Positions 1-9,684 are shown, counted from the first letter of the stretch. The stretch is 64,000 nt of DNA from Mucilaginibacter sp. UR6-1 (GCF_020880975.1 NZ_JAJIWP010000004.1:62001-126000), one strand, 5' to 3'. Numbers and translations are program-made. The notes: generated by a model not told the origin, from the sequence alone.

Positions 1-50
1 GTTGTTGCGGCATAACGGCAAAGATAAGCACGTTTTTGATTGCAAAACTT

Positions 51-58
51 TAGCTTTG
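51..58 (+). promoter_or_regulatory. Possible -7 promoter element for the dipeptide epimerase gene
   Basis: TAGCTTTG matches the Bacteroidota -7 consensus TAnnTTTG and ends 10 bases before the ATG at 69. No well-spaced TTTG -33 element is visible in the short upstream sequence, so the call rests on one box. Confidence 0.35.
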
Positions 59-68
59 ATTTTATAAC

Positions 69-1076
69 ATGCAACTGACTTACCGCCCATACCATCTGCA
101 ATTAAAGCACCCGTTCACCATTGCTAAATTTACCCGTACGGCCACGCCCGTTATGCTGGTTACAATTGAGCATGAGGGTTATACCGGCCACGGCGAAGCA
201 TCAATGGTGCCTTATATGGGCGAGAGCCACGAAACCGCGGCCGCTTTTTTAAGTAAGGTTGATGTAAGCCGATTGATTTATCCGTTTGATTTCGGGGCGA
301 TCATTAATTACCTTGATGATATTGCTCCCGGCAACCCGGCCATTAAAGCCGCTATTGATATTGCCCTGCACGATCTGGATGGCAAACTGCGCCAAACGCC
401 ATGCTGGCAGTTATTAGGCAGCGAGCCTGCGTTGATGCCGCCTACCAGCTACACCATTGGCATTGATACGCCCGATGTGGTGCGCCAAAAAGTACTTACC
501 GCGCCTGATGTTAAAGTATTAAAAGTAAAATTAGGGCGGGAGAATGACAGGGAACTGATCGAAGCCATACGCTCGGTAAGTAATTTACCTTTGTATGCCG
601 ATGCCAACCAGGGCTGGACGGACAGACAACAGGCTTTGGATATGATACTTTGGCTGCATGGCCAGGGCGTACAACTGATTGAGCAACCCATGAACAAACT
701 TGATGTGGACGGCAACGCCTGGCTTACCGAACAAAGCCCCATCCCCGTTATTGGCGACGAGGCCGTGCAGCGCCTCCCCGATGTAGCTTTGGCTGCGGGT
801 ATTTATCATGGCATCAACATCAAATTAATGAAATCAGCAGGGATGTATGAAAGCTTGCAGATCATAAAAAAAGCCCGATCACTCGGGCTCAAAATTTTGA
901 TAGGCAGTATGAGCGAAACAAGCTGTGCCACTTTAGCTGCCGCCGCCCTCGCTCCGCAATGTGACTGGGCCGATCTGGATGGGCCTTTGTTAACTACCAA
1001 CAATCCGTATGTCATGCCCGGTTTAAATAACGGGCGATGGCAATTAAGCAGCCAACCGGGCCTGGGAGTAATATAG
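69..1076 (+). CDS. Dipeptide epimerase (L-Ala-D/L-Glu epimerase type), enolase superfamily
   Basis: The 335-residue product has the enolase-superfamily layout: an N-terminal lid and a C-terminal barrel. The muconate-lactonizing-enzyme subgroup residues are visible: the KxK pair at K152/K154, metal ligands D178 (DANQGW), E205 (IEQP) and D230 (GDEA), and the opposite-face base K252 (IKLMK). The C-terminal DLDGP motif is typical of dipeptide epimerases, which invert the D-Glu of L-Ala-D-Glu released from cell-wall murein so that it can be recycled. Substrate specificity is inferred from family and motif. It is cytoplasmic with no signal peptide. It ends 2 bases from a convergent small membrane-protein gene. 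Confidence 0.85.
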   Translation: MQLTYRPYHLQLKHPFTIAKFTRTATPVMLVTIEHEGYTGHGEASMVPYMGESHETAAAFLSKVDVSRLIYPFDFGAIINYLDDIAPGNPAIKAAIDIALHDLDGKLRQTPCWQLLGSEPALMPPTSYTIGIDTPDVVRQKVLTAPDVKVLKVKLGRENDRELIEAIRSVSNLPLYADANQGWTDRQQALDMILWLHGQGVQLIEQPMNKLDVDGNAWLTEQSPIPVIGDEAVQRLPDVALAAGIYHGINIKLMKSAGMYESLQIIKKARSLGLKILIGSMSETSCATLAAAALAPQCDWADLDGPLLTTNNPYVMPGLNNGRWQLSSQPGLGVI

Positions 1077-1078
1077 TT

Positions 1079-1267
1079 TTACGGCTTTTTGGTAAGCTGG
1101 CGTACCTCCTTTATCAGGCGTACCTTTAAAACAATCAGCATTACGGCTACAAATACGGCACCCAGCACCCAGCTCCAATGCTTTTGCAAATACCCCTCGT
1201 AGGCAATAAAAAGGCATACTATAATGCCTACATTGTAAAGCACGTTAAGTGCTACCTTTTTGCCCAT
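1079..1267 (-). CDS. Small two-helix membrane protein of unknown function
   Basis: This 62-residue protein has two predicted membrane segments (about residues 7-25 and 32-48) and a basic C-terminal tail rich in Lys and Arg. The sort of small DUF-type membrane protein it resembles is common in Sphingobacteriaceae, but I cannot name a function. It lies 2 bases downstream of the rhodanese gene on the same strand, so the two are probably cotranscribed from the rhodanese promoter. Confidence 0.65.
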   Translation of the reverse strand: MGKKVALNVLYNVGIIVCLFIAYEGYLQKHWSWVLGAVFVAVMLIVLKVRLIKEVRQLTKKP

Positions 1268-1269
1268 AA

Positions 1270-1584
1270 TTAATACACCTCAATGGTTGGGTCAATTTCG
1301 GCCTGCCATGCCAGTATACCGCCTTGCAGGTTATACAGGTTGGTAAAGCCCTGCTGCTCCAATTGCATAATGGCTGCCGCGCTGCGTTTGCCGCTGCGGC
1401 ACATTACCACAACCGGTTTATCTGTATATAATTTATCAGTTTCAATTAAAATGCCGCCCAGCGGAATATGCTGCCCGCCAATGTTTGAGGTTTGATATTC
1501 AAAATCTTCCCTCACATCAATCAGTTGAAAGTCCTCGCCGCGGTCAATTTTTTCTTTTAGCTCCTGTACGGTTATCTCGTTCAT
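1270..1584 (-). CDS. Single-domain rhodanese-like protein
   Basis: A 104-residue stand-alone rhodanese domain. The active-site loop CRSGKR starts at Cys62, which would carry the persulfide. The N-terminal LIDVRE motif (residues 21-26) and the C-terminal GGILAW motif are typical of the PspE/GlpE-type small sulfurtransferases. There is no signal peptide, so it should act in the cytoplasm. The sulfur acceptor cannot be told from sequence. It is first in a two-gene unit with the small membrane protein downstream. Confidence 0.85.
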   Translation of the reverse strand: MNEITVQELKEKIDRGEDFQLIDVREDFEYQTSNIGGQHIPLGGILIETDKLYTDKPVVVMCRSGKRSAAAIMQLEQQGFTNLYNLQGGILAWQAEIDPTIEVY

Positions 1585-1603
1585 GATATTTAAAATATGT
1601 TTT

Positions 1604-1632
1604 CAAATGTATGACTTTTCTGTAAACAGCAA
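1604..1632 (-). promoter_or_regulatory. Promoter of the rhodanese gene
   Basis: On the minus strand the sequence reads TTG-N18-TACATTTG, a match to the Bacteroidota -33/-7 promoter. The -7 box is at 1604-1611 and the -33 box at 1630-1632, 20 bases upstream of the rhodanese ATG at 1584. Confidence 0.5.
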
Positions 1633-1839
1633 CCGTTTGCCCGGCCATGGGCACTTAATTCTTTACAATATGCTGTCATTATAACTAATAACTTCGCTAA
1701 ACTATTGATGGTTAAACGCATCTGATGGTTTTATGCCTGCTGTTAATAATTGCTGCCGTTGCATAAATGTTTTACCGGTAACTGTAACAATAGCAACCCA
1801 CGGGCGTTTTATATAAAGTTTACGTAGACACTCACATTC

Positions 1840-2958
1840 ATGAAAAAAGTTACACGCTTCTTTTGGTTCTGTTCAGGAGCGCATATAGATACGCTTAAAA
1901 AATATCCTATTGAGCATAATAAGTATATAGGCATTGGTGCAACCATATTTTTTACCGCGCTGTTTGCCGCCCTCTCCGGCGGTTATGCCATGTATTTTGT
2001 GTTTAGCGGCAGCGCATTCGCGGTTGGCTTCGCCATATTGTTTGGCTTGCTGTGGGGTACCGCCATTTTTAATATGGACCGCTACATTGTATCAAGCATT
2101 AACAAAGAGGGCAGCACCAACCAGCAGATATTACAGGCATCGCCACGTATTTTACTGGCGATAATGATAGGCATCGTTATATCACGCCCGCTGGAGTTGA
2201 AAATATTTGATAAGGAGATCCGCGGTAAGCTCAAAACATCATACCTGAAGGGGCAGCAGCGCAAAATAGATACGTTACAAAAAACCTACCAGGGCAAATA
2301 CGCCATGGAACTTGGCAAAAACGCTGAACTAAAAAAGGAAAAGGATTCGTTAGAAAGGGATATTAACCGCTCCCGCTTTCAGCTTAACCAGGAGGTTTTT
2401 GGCGATAAAACCAACCAAACATCGGGCATAACCGGCTACGGCACCTACGCCAAGCAAAAGGAAGCCGTGCTGAAAGAGAAGCAGGACAGGCTGAAAACCG
2501 TTACCGGCGATATGGCCAATATGGAAGAATACCTGAGCGCGCGCAAAAACTACGAGGGGCTGAACAGTACCAAACTATTTTCGGACAAGCAACTGGACAG
2601 CCTGGCCAACGTTGCCGGTTTCTCTGACCGTAACTGGGCGCTGGGGCAGTTATCCTATAATGAAAAAGGCGAGCGCGACCTGGATACTTACCTGGCCATA
2701 TCATTCATCGGTTACCTGTTCATCCTGTTTGAGTGTTTACCGGTATTTGTTAAGCTGATGTCGCCTAAAGGGCCTTATGATGTGGCCGTGGCAAAAATTG
2801 CCGAAGCCAATGTTCACCTTGCCGAGCGTGATAAGGAACGTGATATTGCCGTTACCGATAATGTGTATGACCATCACCTTGAAACCGATGTAGACAAGCG
2901 AAAGCGCATCATCACCGGCCAATCCGAATATGACCTGGGCCGCCATAGTTATGATTAA
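1840..2958 (+). CDS. DUF4407-type membrane protein with a central coiled coil
   Basis: The 372-residue protein opens with a motif (FWFCSGAH) and a set of membrane helices typical of the DUF4407 family. There are about three hydrophobic segments in residues 30-115 and one more near residues 285-310. Between them lies a long charged, heptad-like stretch (about residues 125-235) expected to form a coiled coil outside the membrane. The C-terminal 60 residues are charged and probably cytoplasmic. The family has no established function that I know. The gene stands alone, preceded by a 255-base spacer. Confidence 0.7.
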   Translation: MKKVTRFFWFCSGAHIDTLKKYPIEHNKYIGIGATIFFTALFAALSGGYAMYFVFSGSAFAVGFAILFGLLWGTAIFNMDRYIVSSINKEGSTNQQILQASPRILLAIMIGIVISRPLELKIFDKEIRGKLKTSYLKGQQRKIDTLQKTYQGKYAMELGKNAELKKEKDSLERDINRSRFQLNQEVFGDKTNQTSGITGYGTYAKQKEAVLKEKQDRLKTVTGDMANMEEYLSARKNYEGLNSTKLFSDKQLDSLANVAGFSDRNWALGQLSYNEKGERDLDTYLAISFIGYLFILFECLPVFVKLMSPKGPYDVAVAKIAEANVHLAERDKERDIAVTDNVYDHHLETDVDKRKRIITGQSEYDLGRHSYD

Positions 2959-3005
2959 CAGCGGGCTATGGTAATGTATAGGCGCGGTAATCAATAATTT
3001 ACATG

Positions 3006-3033
3006 TTTGTTATGTTATAAACTCGTATTTTTC
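3006..3033 (+). promoter_or_regulatory. Possible promoter of the M61 peptidase gene
   Basis: TTTG at 3006-3009 and TATTTTTC at 3026-3033 are spaced by 16 bases and resemble the Bacteroidota -33 and TAnnTTTG elements, with the last base of the -7 box deviating. They lie 25 bases before the ATG at 3058. Confidence 0.35.
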
Positions 3034-3057
3034 GGGCCATTTATTTAACTGCACTTC

Positions 3058-4962
3058 ATGAAAAAATTAATACTTATCGCGGTTATGTGTCTGGGTGTGT
3101 CAGCAACGTTTGGTCAGCGCGGCAAGCGCCACCGTTCGCGCCCGGTTTATAGCAGCAGCCCGGTTTATTATACCGTATCATTCCCAAACGCGGTACACCA
3201 CGAAGCCGAAATTGTAATGACGCTGACCGCCGTGCCGCAAGGCCCTTTGCGTGTACGCATGAGCCGCTCATCGCCGGGCAGGTATGCCACGCACGAGTTT
3301 GGAAAAAATATTTATAACGTAAAAGCCTATACCAACAAAGGTTCTGAATTGCCTATCAAACAAATTGAGGGCGATGTGTATGAGATCCCGTCGCATCAAT
3401 CCGTAGTTAACATTAGCTACACGCTTTTTGGCAACTGGGTTGATGGCACCTATGCCGGTATTGATGCCGGGCAGGCACACCTAAACATGCCCGCCTCGTT
3501 TATGTGGGCCGTTGGGTTTGACCGCCGCCCGGTAAAAATCCAGTTTATTGATCTGGATAAGCACCAGTGGAAGGTATCATCACAACTAAAATACGAGGGC
3601 AACGCCACCTATACCGCGCCAAACCTGCAGTACATGATGGATAGCCCGACTGAACTATCCGGCTATAAGCAGGCAAGTTGGGAGGTGACTAACCCAACGG
3701 GTAAAAGGCAAAAAATAAACCTGAATGTATATTCAGACGATAGCCAGCAATTTGTAAACAGCTTTTCGCAAATGGTGCAAAAAGTGGTGCTGGAAGAGCA
3801 GGCCGTTTTTGGCGAACTGCCCGATTATGATTATGGCGAATATACCTTTATCAATAACGTGCACTCCACGGTTAACGGCGATGGCATGGAACACCGTAAC
3901 TCTACCATTATTACCGATCCGATTGATAAGATTGAAGGAAATGAGGTACAGGTGCTGGGCACTTTCTCGCACGAATATTTCCATAGTTGGAATGTGGAGC
4001 GCATCCGCCCCAAATCATTAGAACCGTTTGATTTTACACACGCCAACCAAAGCAGCGAATTATGGTTTGCCGAGGGCTTTACCCAATACTACGGCGAAAT
4101 GCTGTTAAAGCGTGCGGGCTTTTATACAATGGACAATTACGCGCAGGTGTTAGATGGCCTGGTTAACTCCGTACTGAACACACCGGGCGCTAAAAAATAT
4201 CCGCCGGTGCAGATGAGCCGCTACGCTGTTTTTGCGGACGCGGGCGTGTCTATCGACATGAATAACAACTCAAACATCTTTACCTCATACTATGTGTATG
4301 GCGGGGCTACCGCCCTGGCGCTCGATCTGCGCCTGCGCGCCGAGTTCAACCTTACATTAGATGATTACATGCGTTTTGTATGGAAAAAGTTTGGCAAAAC
4401 CGAAAAACCATATACCGTGCCTATGCTGCAGTTGGCGCTGGCGCAGTTTACTAAAGAACCGGCCTTCGCGTCAGACTTTTTCAGGCAGTATATTTACGGT
4501 ATCGAAAAGAATAATTACGAAGCCCTGTTAGCCAACGCCGGTTTTTTGGTACGTAAAGAGAGTGCCGATAAAGCCTGGGCAGGCAGGTTGGCCTCGGCCA
4601 ATGGGCGCAATAAATCAGGCCAGGCACATGCCTCATACGCTGCGGATGGGGTGTTAATTGCTATACCAACCGTACAAAACACACCTTGGTACAAAGCAGG
4701 GCTTGATGCCGGCGATGTGGTACTAACTGTTGACGGGCAGGCCGTAAAAGCCTGGGATGATATTGAAAAGATCATCAACACCAAAAAGCCCGGCGACAAG
4801 CTGGCGGTAAAATACCGCAACCGTGCCGGCCAGCACGAGGCCAATGTAACGTTAGAGGCCAGTCCGTATTTTGAGGTAGTAACCTTTGAAAAGGCAGGCA
4901 AAACGCTTACTAAGGAGCAGGAAACATTCAGGAATAACTGGTTACAATCAAAAGTAAAATAA
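3058..4962 (+). CDS. Exported M61 family metallopeptidase with PDZ domain
   Basis: The 634-residue product has a signal peptide ending near TFGQ (residues 1-19). An N-terminal beta-rich domain follows, then the zinc site HEYFH (H305-E306...H309) with the downstream SELWFAEGFTQYY segment holding the third ligand region, and a PDZ domain near residues 535-615 (WYKAGLDAGDVV). This is the glycyl-aminopeptidase (M61) arrangement. It should cleave short peptides in the periplasm or at the surface. The next gene, an M28 peptidase, starts 4 bases after the stop, so the two form an exported peptidase operon. Confidence 0.88.
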   Translation: MKKLILIAVMCLGVSATFGQRGKRHRSRPVYSSSPVYYTVSFPNAVHHEAEIVMTLTAVPQGPLRVRMSRSSPGRYATHEFGKNIYNVKAYTNKGSELPIKQIEGDVYEIPSHQSVVNISYTLFGNWVDGTYAGIDAGQAHLNMPASFMWAVGFDRRPVKIQFIDLDKHQWKVSSQLKYEGNATYTAPNLQYMMDSPTELSGYKQASWEVTNPTGKRQKINLNVYSDDSQQFVNSFSQMVQKVVLEEQAVFGELPDYDYGEYTFINNVHSTVNGDGMEHRNSTIITDPIDKIEGNEVQVLGTFSHEYFHSWNVERIRPKSLEPFDFTHANQSSELWFAEGFTQYYGEMLLKRAGFYTMDNYAQVLDGLVNSVLNTPGAKKYPPVQMSRYAVFADAGVSIDMNNNSNIFTSYYVYGGATALALDLRLRAEFNLTLDDYMRFVWKKFGKTEKPYTVPMLQLALAQFTKEPAFASDFFRQYIYGIEKNNYEALLANAGFLVRKESADKAWAGRLASANGRNKSGQAHASYAADGVLIAIPTVQNTPWYKAGLDAGDVVLTVDGQAVKAWDDIEKIINTKKPGDKLAVKYRNRAGQHEANVTLEASPYFEVVTFEKAGKTLTKEQETFRNNWLQSKVK

Positions 4963-4966
4963 CAAC

Positions 4967-6265
4967 ATGATAAAGAAATTTTTAGTAGCAGGGTTGCTGC
5001 TTACCGCAACGGCCGGTACCTACGCGCAGGATGTGAACAAACTCATAGTTCAGGAAGATGTAGGTAAGATCATCAAAACCCTATCAGCAGATGATATGCA
5101 GGGGCGCGGCAGCTTTACGCCGGGTATTGACAAGGCCGCCAAGTTTATTGAGGGCGAGTTTAAAAAAGCAGGCCTTAAACCCCTTACCGGCGAAAAGGAT
5201 TTCCGCCAGTCGTTCAGTGTAATACGCTCAACCCCGGTAAGTATACAGGTAAACATTAACGGCAAACCGGTGATTACCGAAAACGCCTTTGCTATGGCAG
5301 GCGCATCATTTAAATGGACTGCCGCCAGCGGTGCTGAGGTTGTAACATTGGCTGCCGGGCAGGATTTTCGTACCGAATACCGCAAGTACATGGCATCGGA
5401 CAAGAACATGCTTATTTTGGTTGATCCATCATTCGCAGATATTTTTGGCAGGCTGCGTGGCCGTGCCATGGGCGGCAATGTTAGCCTGAAGGTTGACAGT
5501 GCCAAGTCATTGGTTTTTGTGCTGGGCAAGTTTGATAATACATCAAACTACGAAGTAAATTACGAGGTAAAGAACGAGCCTGCGCCGCTGTTTAACGTAG
5601 CAGGTATGATCAAGGGAAAAACCAAACCCGAGGAGTACGTGGTTTTCTCAGGCCATTACGATCACCTGGGCATCATTAAACCAACTGACAAGGATAGCAT
5701 TGCCAACGGCGCTGATGATGACGCGTCGGGTACAACAGCGGTTATCGCATTAGCTAAATACTATAAAAAACTAAACAACAATGCCCGTACCCTGATCTTT
5801 GTAGCCTTTACGGCCGAGGAAATCGGCGGCTACGGTTCGCAATATTTCTCAAATAAGGTTGACCCGGATAAAACGGTAGCCATGTTTAATATTGAGATGA
5901 TTGGCAAGGCATCAAAATTCGGCACCAACTCGGCATTTATTACGGGTTATGAGCGGTCGGATTTTGGCACCATCCTGCAAAAAAACCTGGAGGGTACCGC
6001 ATTTAAGTTCCATCCTGACCCATACCCAGAGCAGCAGTTGTTTTACCGCAGCGACAACGCCACATTGGCAAGGCATGGCGTACCGGCACACACCATCTCA
6101 ACCGATCAGATTGATATTGATAAGCTGTATCACACGGTGAAGGATGAATACAGCTCGTTGGATGTAAACAACATTACCTCAACCATACGTGCCATCGCCC
6201 TTAGCTCGCGCAGTATTGTAGCCGGCAAGGATACACCTACCCGCATCCCTAAAATGGACGATTAA
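4967..6265 (+). CDS. Exported M28 family zinc aminopeptidase
   Basis: The 432-residue protein begins with a signal peptide ending in TYAQ (residue 21). M28 motifs follow in order: SGHYDHLG with ligands H230 and D232, the bridging Asp in NGADDDASG, and the catalytic Glu in FTAEEIG. A protease-associated-type insert occupies about residues 95-210. The enzyme should remove N-terminal residues from peptides outside the cytoplasm. It lies 4 bases behind the M61 peptidase, which suggests the pair work together in peptide breakdown. Confidence 0.88.
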   Translation: MIKKFLVAGLLLTATAGTYAQDVNKLIVQEDVGKIIKTLSADDMQGRGSFTPGIDKAAKFIEGEFKKAGLKPLTGEKDFRQSFSVIRSTPVSIQVNINGKPVITENAFAMAGASFKWTAASGAEVVTLAAGQDFRTEYRKYMASDKNMLILVDPSFADIFGRLRGRAMGGNVSLKVDSAKSLVFVLGKFDNTSNYEVNYEVKNEPAPLFNVAGMIKGKTKPEEYVVFSGHYDHLGIIKPTDKDSIANGADDDASGTTAVIALAKYYKKLNNNARTLIFVAFTAEEIGGYGSQYFSNKVDPDKTVAMFNIEMIGKASKFGTNSAFITGYERSDFGTILQKNLEGTAFKFHPDPYPEQQLFYRSDNATLARHGVPAHTISTDQIDIDKLYHTVKDEYSSLDVNNITSTIRAIALSSRSIVAGKDTPTRIPKMDD

Positions 6266-6278
6266 TATTATATCGACC

Positions 6279-6632
6279 TTATTTTTCAGACACTATTTCG
6301 GCCTGCTGTTTTTTCGGCAGGCTTTTTAGTATCAGTTCATACGAGTGGTCAATCATCTGGTGGATTTGTTTTATGGTGAGGCTGCCATCCATCTGCACGG
6401 TGTTCCAGTGTGTTTTGTTCATGTGGTAACCGGGCTGTACTTCGGGGTGCTGTTCGCGCAGTTCAACGGCCAGTTCTGGGTCGCACTTGGCGTTAAAGCT
6501 GTTACCGTCAATACCGGCTAATAAAAATATTTTGCCGCCTATCTTAAATACCAGCGTGTCATCGCCAAACGGAAAACTTTCGTCGGCAGCGGGTTTGGTA
6601 AGGCAGTAGTCGCGCAGTTCTTCAATATTCAT
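6279..6632 (-). CDS. MmcQ/YjbR family protein
   Basis: A 117-residue protein with the hallmarks of the MmcQ/YjbR (CyaY-like fold) family: the N-terminal LTKPAADESFPFGDD segment, the FKIGGKIF strand, and the C-terminal NKTHWNTV and YELILKSLPKK motifs. Members are often annotated as DNA-binding, but the biochemical role is not settled. It converges on the M28 peptidase gene with a 13-base gap and stands alone. Confidence 0.8.
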   Translation of the reverse strand: MNIEELRDYCLTKPAADESFPFGDDTLVFKIGGKIFLLAGIDGNSFNAKCDPELAVELREQHPEVQPGYHMNKTHWNTVQMDGSLTIKQIHQMIDHSYELILKSLPKKQQAEIVSEK

Positions 6633-6711
6633 GGCAAAAGGTATTTTATACTGATTGTCAAAAATACCTTTTTAGGTTTCAATTGTTAAACGGATAATTA
6701 TTATTGTAACT

Positions 6712-7959
6712 ATGAATCTGTCAGCCCTTACATATACCGTTACCGAACGTTTTTTGCGTTATGTAACTATCGATACCCAGTCGGACCCGGAATCGCCCAC
6801 CTGCCCATCAACCGAAAAGCAAAAGGATCTGGGCCGGGTGCTCGTTGCCGAATTGCTTGAAATTGGCCTAACCGATGCCCATATAGACGAGTATGGTTAT
6901 GTTTATGCCACCATCCCCTCGAATACGGATAAGGATGTGCCGGTGATCTGTTTTTGCTCGCACATGGATACCGCGCCCGATTGCAGCGGAACAGGGGTAA
7001 AGCCGATAGTACATCAAAATTATACCGGTGCTGACATTGTATTGCCCGATGATGATACGCAGGTGATTCGCCTGGCTGATCATACTGACCTGAAAAACCA
7101 ATTGGGTAATGATGTGATCACCGCCAGCGGCAATACCCTGTTGGGTGCCGATAACAAGGCTGGTGTGGCCGAGATAATGGATGCCTGTTACCAGTTGATG
7201 AATAACCCGCAGATCAAACACGGCACCATTAAAATACTGTTTACACCTGATGAGGAAATTGGCCGTGGGGTAGATAAGGCAGATATTGAAAAGGTAGGAG
7301 CCTATGCCGCCTACACCATGGATGGTGAAAGCGCGGGTAACCTGGAGAACGAAACCTTCTCGGCCGATGGTGCTAAGCTAACCATTAACGGCGTGAGCGC
7401 ACACCCCGGTTTTGCCAAAGGCAAAATGGAAAGCGCCATCAAAATAACCGGTGAGATAATTGCCGCCCTTCCTTTCGAGCTTTCGCCGGAGGGCACGGAG
7501 GAGATGGAGGGATTTATTCACCCGGTAGGCATACAGGGCCATGTGGAAACCGCTACCATTGAATTTATACTACGTGATTTTGATGAGGAGAAGCTACATG
7601 CCCATGCCGAAACATTAAAGCGGATTGCCGATGAGGTTTTAGAAAAATACCCGGCATCATCCTACTCCCTTAAAATAACCGAACAATACCGCAACATGAA
7701 GGCGGTGCTGGATCAGCATCCTGAAATAACGGAATACGGGCTGGAGGCTATTCGCCGTGCGGGCATGGAAGCCAAACTTTGCAGTATCCGCGGTGGTACG
7801 GATGGTTCGCGGCTGTCGTTTATGGGTTTGCCCTGCCCAAATATTTTCGCGGGTGAGCATGCATTCCATAGCAAACAGGAGTGGGTATCGGTACAGGATA
7901 TGCAAAAAGCGGTTGATACCATTTTGCACCTTTGCGCCATCTGGGAAGAAAAAGCCTAA
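6712..7959 (+). CDS. pepT: Peptidase T (tripeptide aminopeptidase)
   Basis: The 415-residue protein matches the usual length of M20B peptidase T. Visible motifs are CSHMDTAPD (first zinc ligand His and nearby Asp), LGADNKAGVAEI (bridging Asp), FTPDEEIGRG (catalytic Glu and ligand) and the family signature region SAHPGFAKGKM in the dimerisation domain. It removes the N-terminal residue from tripeptides in the cytoplasm. dinB follows after a 10-base gap, probably by cotranscription only. Confidence 0.93.
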   Translation: MNLSALTYTVTERFLRYVTIDTQSDPESPTCPSTEKQKDLGRVLVAELLEIGLTDAHIDEYGYVYATIPSNTDKDVPVICFCSHMDTAPDCSGTGVKPIVHQNYTGADIVLPDDDTQVIRLADHTDLKNQLGNDVITASGNTLLGADNKAGVAEIMDACYQLMNNPQIKHGTIKILFTPDEEIGRGVDKADIEKVGAYAAYTMDGESAGNLENETFSADGAKLTINGVSAHPGFAKGKMESAIKITGEIIAALPFELSPEGTEEMEGFIHPVGIQGHVETATIEFILRDFDEEKLHAHAETLKRIADEVLEKYPASSYSLKITEQYRNMKAVLDQHPEITEYGLEAIRRAGMEAKLCSIRGGTDGSRLSFMGLPCPNIFAGEHAFHSKQEWVSVQDMQKAVDTILHLCAIWEEKA

Positions 7960-7969
7960 TACGTTAATC

Positions 7970-9070
7970 ATGGCCGATGATGCTCAGCGTACCCCTCGAA
8001 AGATCATCCATATTGATATGGATGCCTTTTACGCGTCGGTTGAGCAGCGTGATCACCCGGAGTATCGCGGCAAGGCCTTGGTAGTAGGTGGCCTGCCCGA
8101 AGGGCGGGGCGGCGTGGTGGCCACGGCAAGCTACGAGGCGCGCAAGTTTGGTGTACGCTCGGCCATGCCATCAAAACAGGCGCTGCAATTGTGTCCTCAT
8201 GCTATTTTTGTGCGGCCACGGTTCGCGGCATATAAGGAGGTATCGCAAAAGATAAGGGAGATATTTCGCAGGTATACTGATTTGATCGAACCATTGTCGC
8301 TTGATGAAGCATACCTCGACGTAACCACCGATAAACTGCAGGTCGGCTCGGCCATTGAGATAGCCAAACAAATTAAGGACGCTATTAAAACCGAATTGCA
8401 GCTAACCGCTTCGGCAGGGGTATCAATCAATAAGTTCGTGGCTAAAATAGCATCGGACATGAATAAGCCCGATGGGCTCACCTTTATCGGCCCCTCGCAA
8501 ATAGCGGCCTTTATGGAAAAACTGCCGGTAGAGAAATTCTTTGGCGTGGGTAAAGTAACGGCCACTAAAATGAAGAATATGGGCCTGCATACCGGTGCCG
8601 ACCTGAAACGGCTTACCGAAGATGAAATGACCAAAGCCTTTGGCAAGGCCGGGCGGTTTTATTACCAGATAGTACGCGGTATTGATAACCGGGCGGTACA
8701 GCCGCACCGCGAAACCAAATCAGTAGGCGCTGAAGATACCTTTGCTTATGACCTTACCCAATTAGATGAAATGAACCCCGAGCTTGACCGCATTGCCGAA
8801 ACCGTAGCCACCCGCCTGGAACGATACGAGCTTAAAGGCCGCACGGTAACGCTCAAGGTAAAATATCACGATTTCAGGCAGATCACCCGTAATCAATCGG
8901 TTATTACGCCCGTTTACAGCGCTAACGAGATCGCGCAGATCGCTAAACAATTGTTAGCCGTAGCTGCTACTGATGATATGAAGGTACGCCTGTTAGGTAT
9001 CTCGGTATCAAACTTTGGCGAACCGCAGCGCAAAGCCGATCCGCATACCGATCAATTACGATTATTTTGA
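7970..9070 (+). CDS. dinB: DNA polymerase IV (Y-family translesion polymerase)
   Basis: I start this at the ATG at 7970, giving 366 residues beginning MADDAQRT; the open frame extends further up only by running inside pepT. The catalytic motifs DMDAFYASVE (metal-binding Asp, steric-gate region) and SLDEAYLDVT (Asp-Glu pair) are intact. Helix-hairpin-helix-like VGKVTATKMKNMG and the little-finger domain follow. The C-terminus DQLRLF fits a QLxLF-type beta-clamp-binding motif. It makes error-prone copies across damaged DNA. It converges with the DUF1684 gene, whose stop is adjacent. Confidence 0.92.
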   Translation: MADDAQRTPRKIIHIDMDAFYASVEQRDHPEYRGKALVVGGLPEGRGGVVATASYEARKFGVRSAMPSKQALQLCPHAIFVRPRFAAYKEVSQKIREIFRRYTDLIEPLSLDEAYLDVTTDKLQVGSAIEIAKQIKDAIKTELQLTASAGVSINKFVAKIASDMNKPDGLTFIGPSQIAAFMEKLPVEKFFGVGKVTATKMKNMGLHTGADLKRLTEDEMTKAFGKAGRFYYQIVRGIDNRAVQPHRETKSVGAEDTFAYDLTQLDEMNPELDRIAETVATRLERYELKGRTVTLKVKYHDFRQITRNQSVITPVYSANEIAQIAKQLLAVAATDDMKVRLLGISVSNFGEPQRKADPHTDQLRLF

Positions 9071-9682
9071 CTATTGGTGTTTCTTTTCTCCGGCAAATAA
9101 CTTTTCACCCGCTTTTATTTTTACCGCCAATTTATTCTCCAACGGCGGTACCGGGCATCGGTAGCCATCGCTGTAAGCACAATACGGGTTATAAGCCTTG
9201 TTAAAATCGATACTTATGCTGCCATCCTTAATATCATTAGCATTCAAATCAATATAACGCCCGCCCGGGTAAGTATCAGCACCGTTGGTTTGATCGGTAA
9301 ACGGCAAAAAAAGGTAATCCTTATATTGCGGCATGGCAGCAAGCGCGGGGCTCTTAAATAAAGTAAGTTGCAAAGCCTTGCCTTTAAGCGTAAATGTAAG
9401 TTTAGCAAAGCGTACATACTCCTTGCTTGAGCCATCAAATGTAGTGAGGTTAATAAGTGGCTGATTTTGTAGCAGCTCCACTTTGGCCATTACGCTGCAG
9501 GTGCTGTCGGCATCAAAAAAGCGCAGGTTAGGCAGGTCGTCCTTTTTTAACGGCGAGCGTTGCTCGGCCAAAAAATCGTCCATGTACTTTTGCCGGTGGG
9601 CGGCTATCAGCTCTTTAAAGGTTTGCGCATAATTGTTAACTGCCGTTATCAGCAGTACAGCCACTAAAAATATCCTCTTCAT
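9071..9682 (-). CDS. Exported DUF1684 family protein
   Basis: A 203-residue protein with a signal peptide (residues 1-19, ending NNYAQ). The C-terminal half holds GGRYIDLNAND, DFNKAYNPYCAY and RCPVPP, the conserved segments of DUF1684. The Tyr-Asn-Pro-Tyr-Cys-Ala-Tyr block and the following Cys are likely structural or functional residues. No activity is established for the family. It lies 2 bases downstream of a lipoprotein gene on the same strand, so the two probably share a transcript. Confidence 0.82.
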   Translation of the reverse strand: MKRIFLVAVLLITAVNNYAQTFKELIAAHRQKYMDDFLAEQRSPLKKDDLPNLRFFDADSTCSVMAKVELLQNQPLINLTTFDGSSKEYVRFAKLTFTLKGKALQLTLFKSPALAAMPQYKDYLFLPFTDQTNGADTYPGGRYIDLNANDIKDGSISIDFNKAYNPYCAYSDGYRCPVPPLENKLAVKIKAGEKLFAGEKKHQ

Positions 9683-9684
9683 TA

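Noticed and set aside
7757..7969. N-terminal extension of DNA polymerase IV
   Set aside because: These 71 codons lie inside pepT and do not resemble DinB; ATG 7970 gives the normal length.
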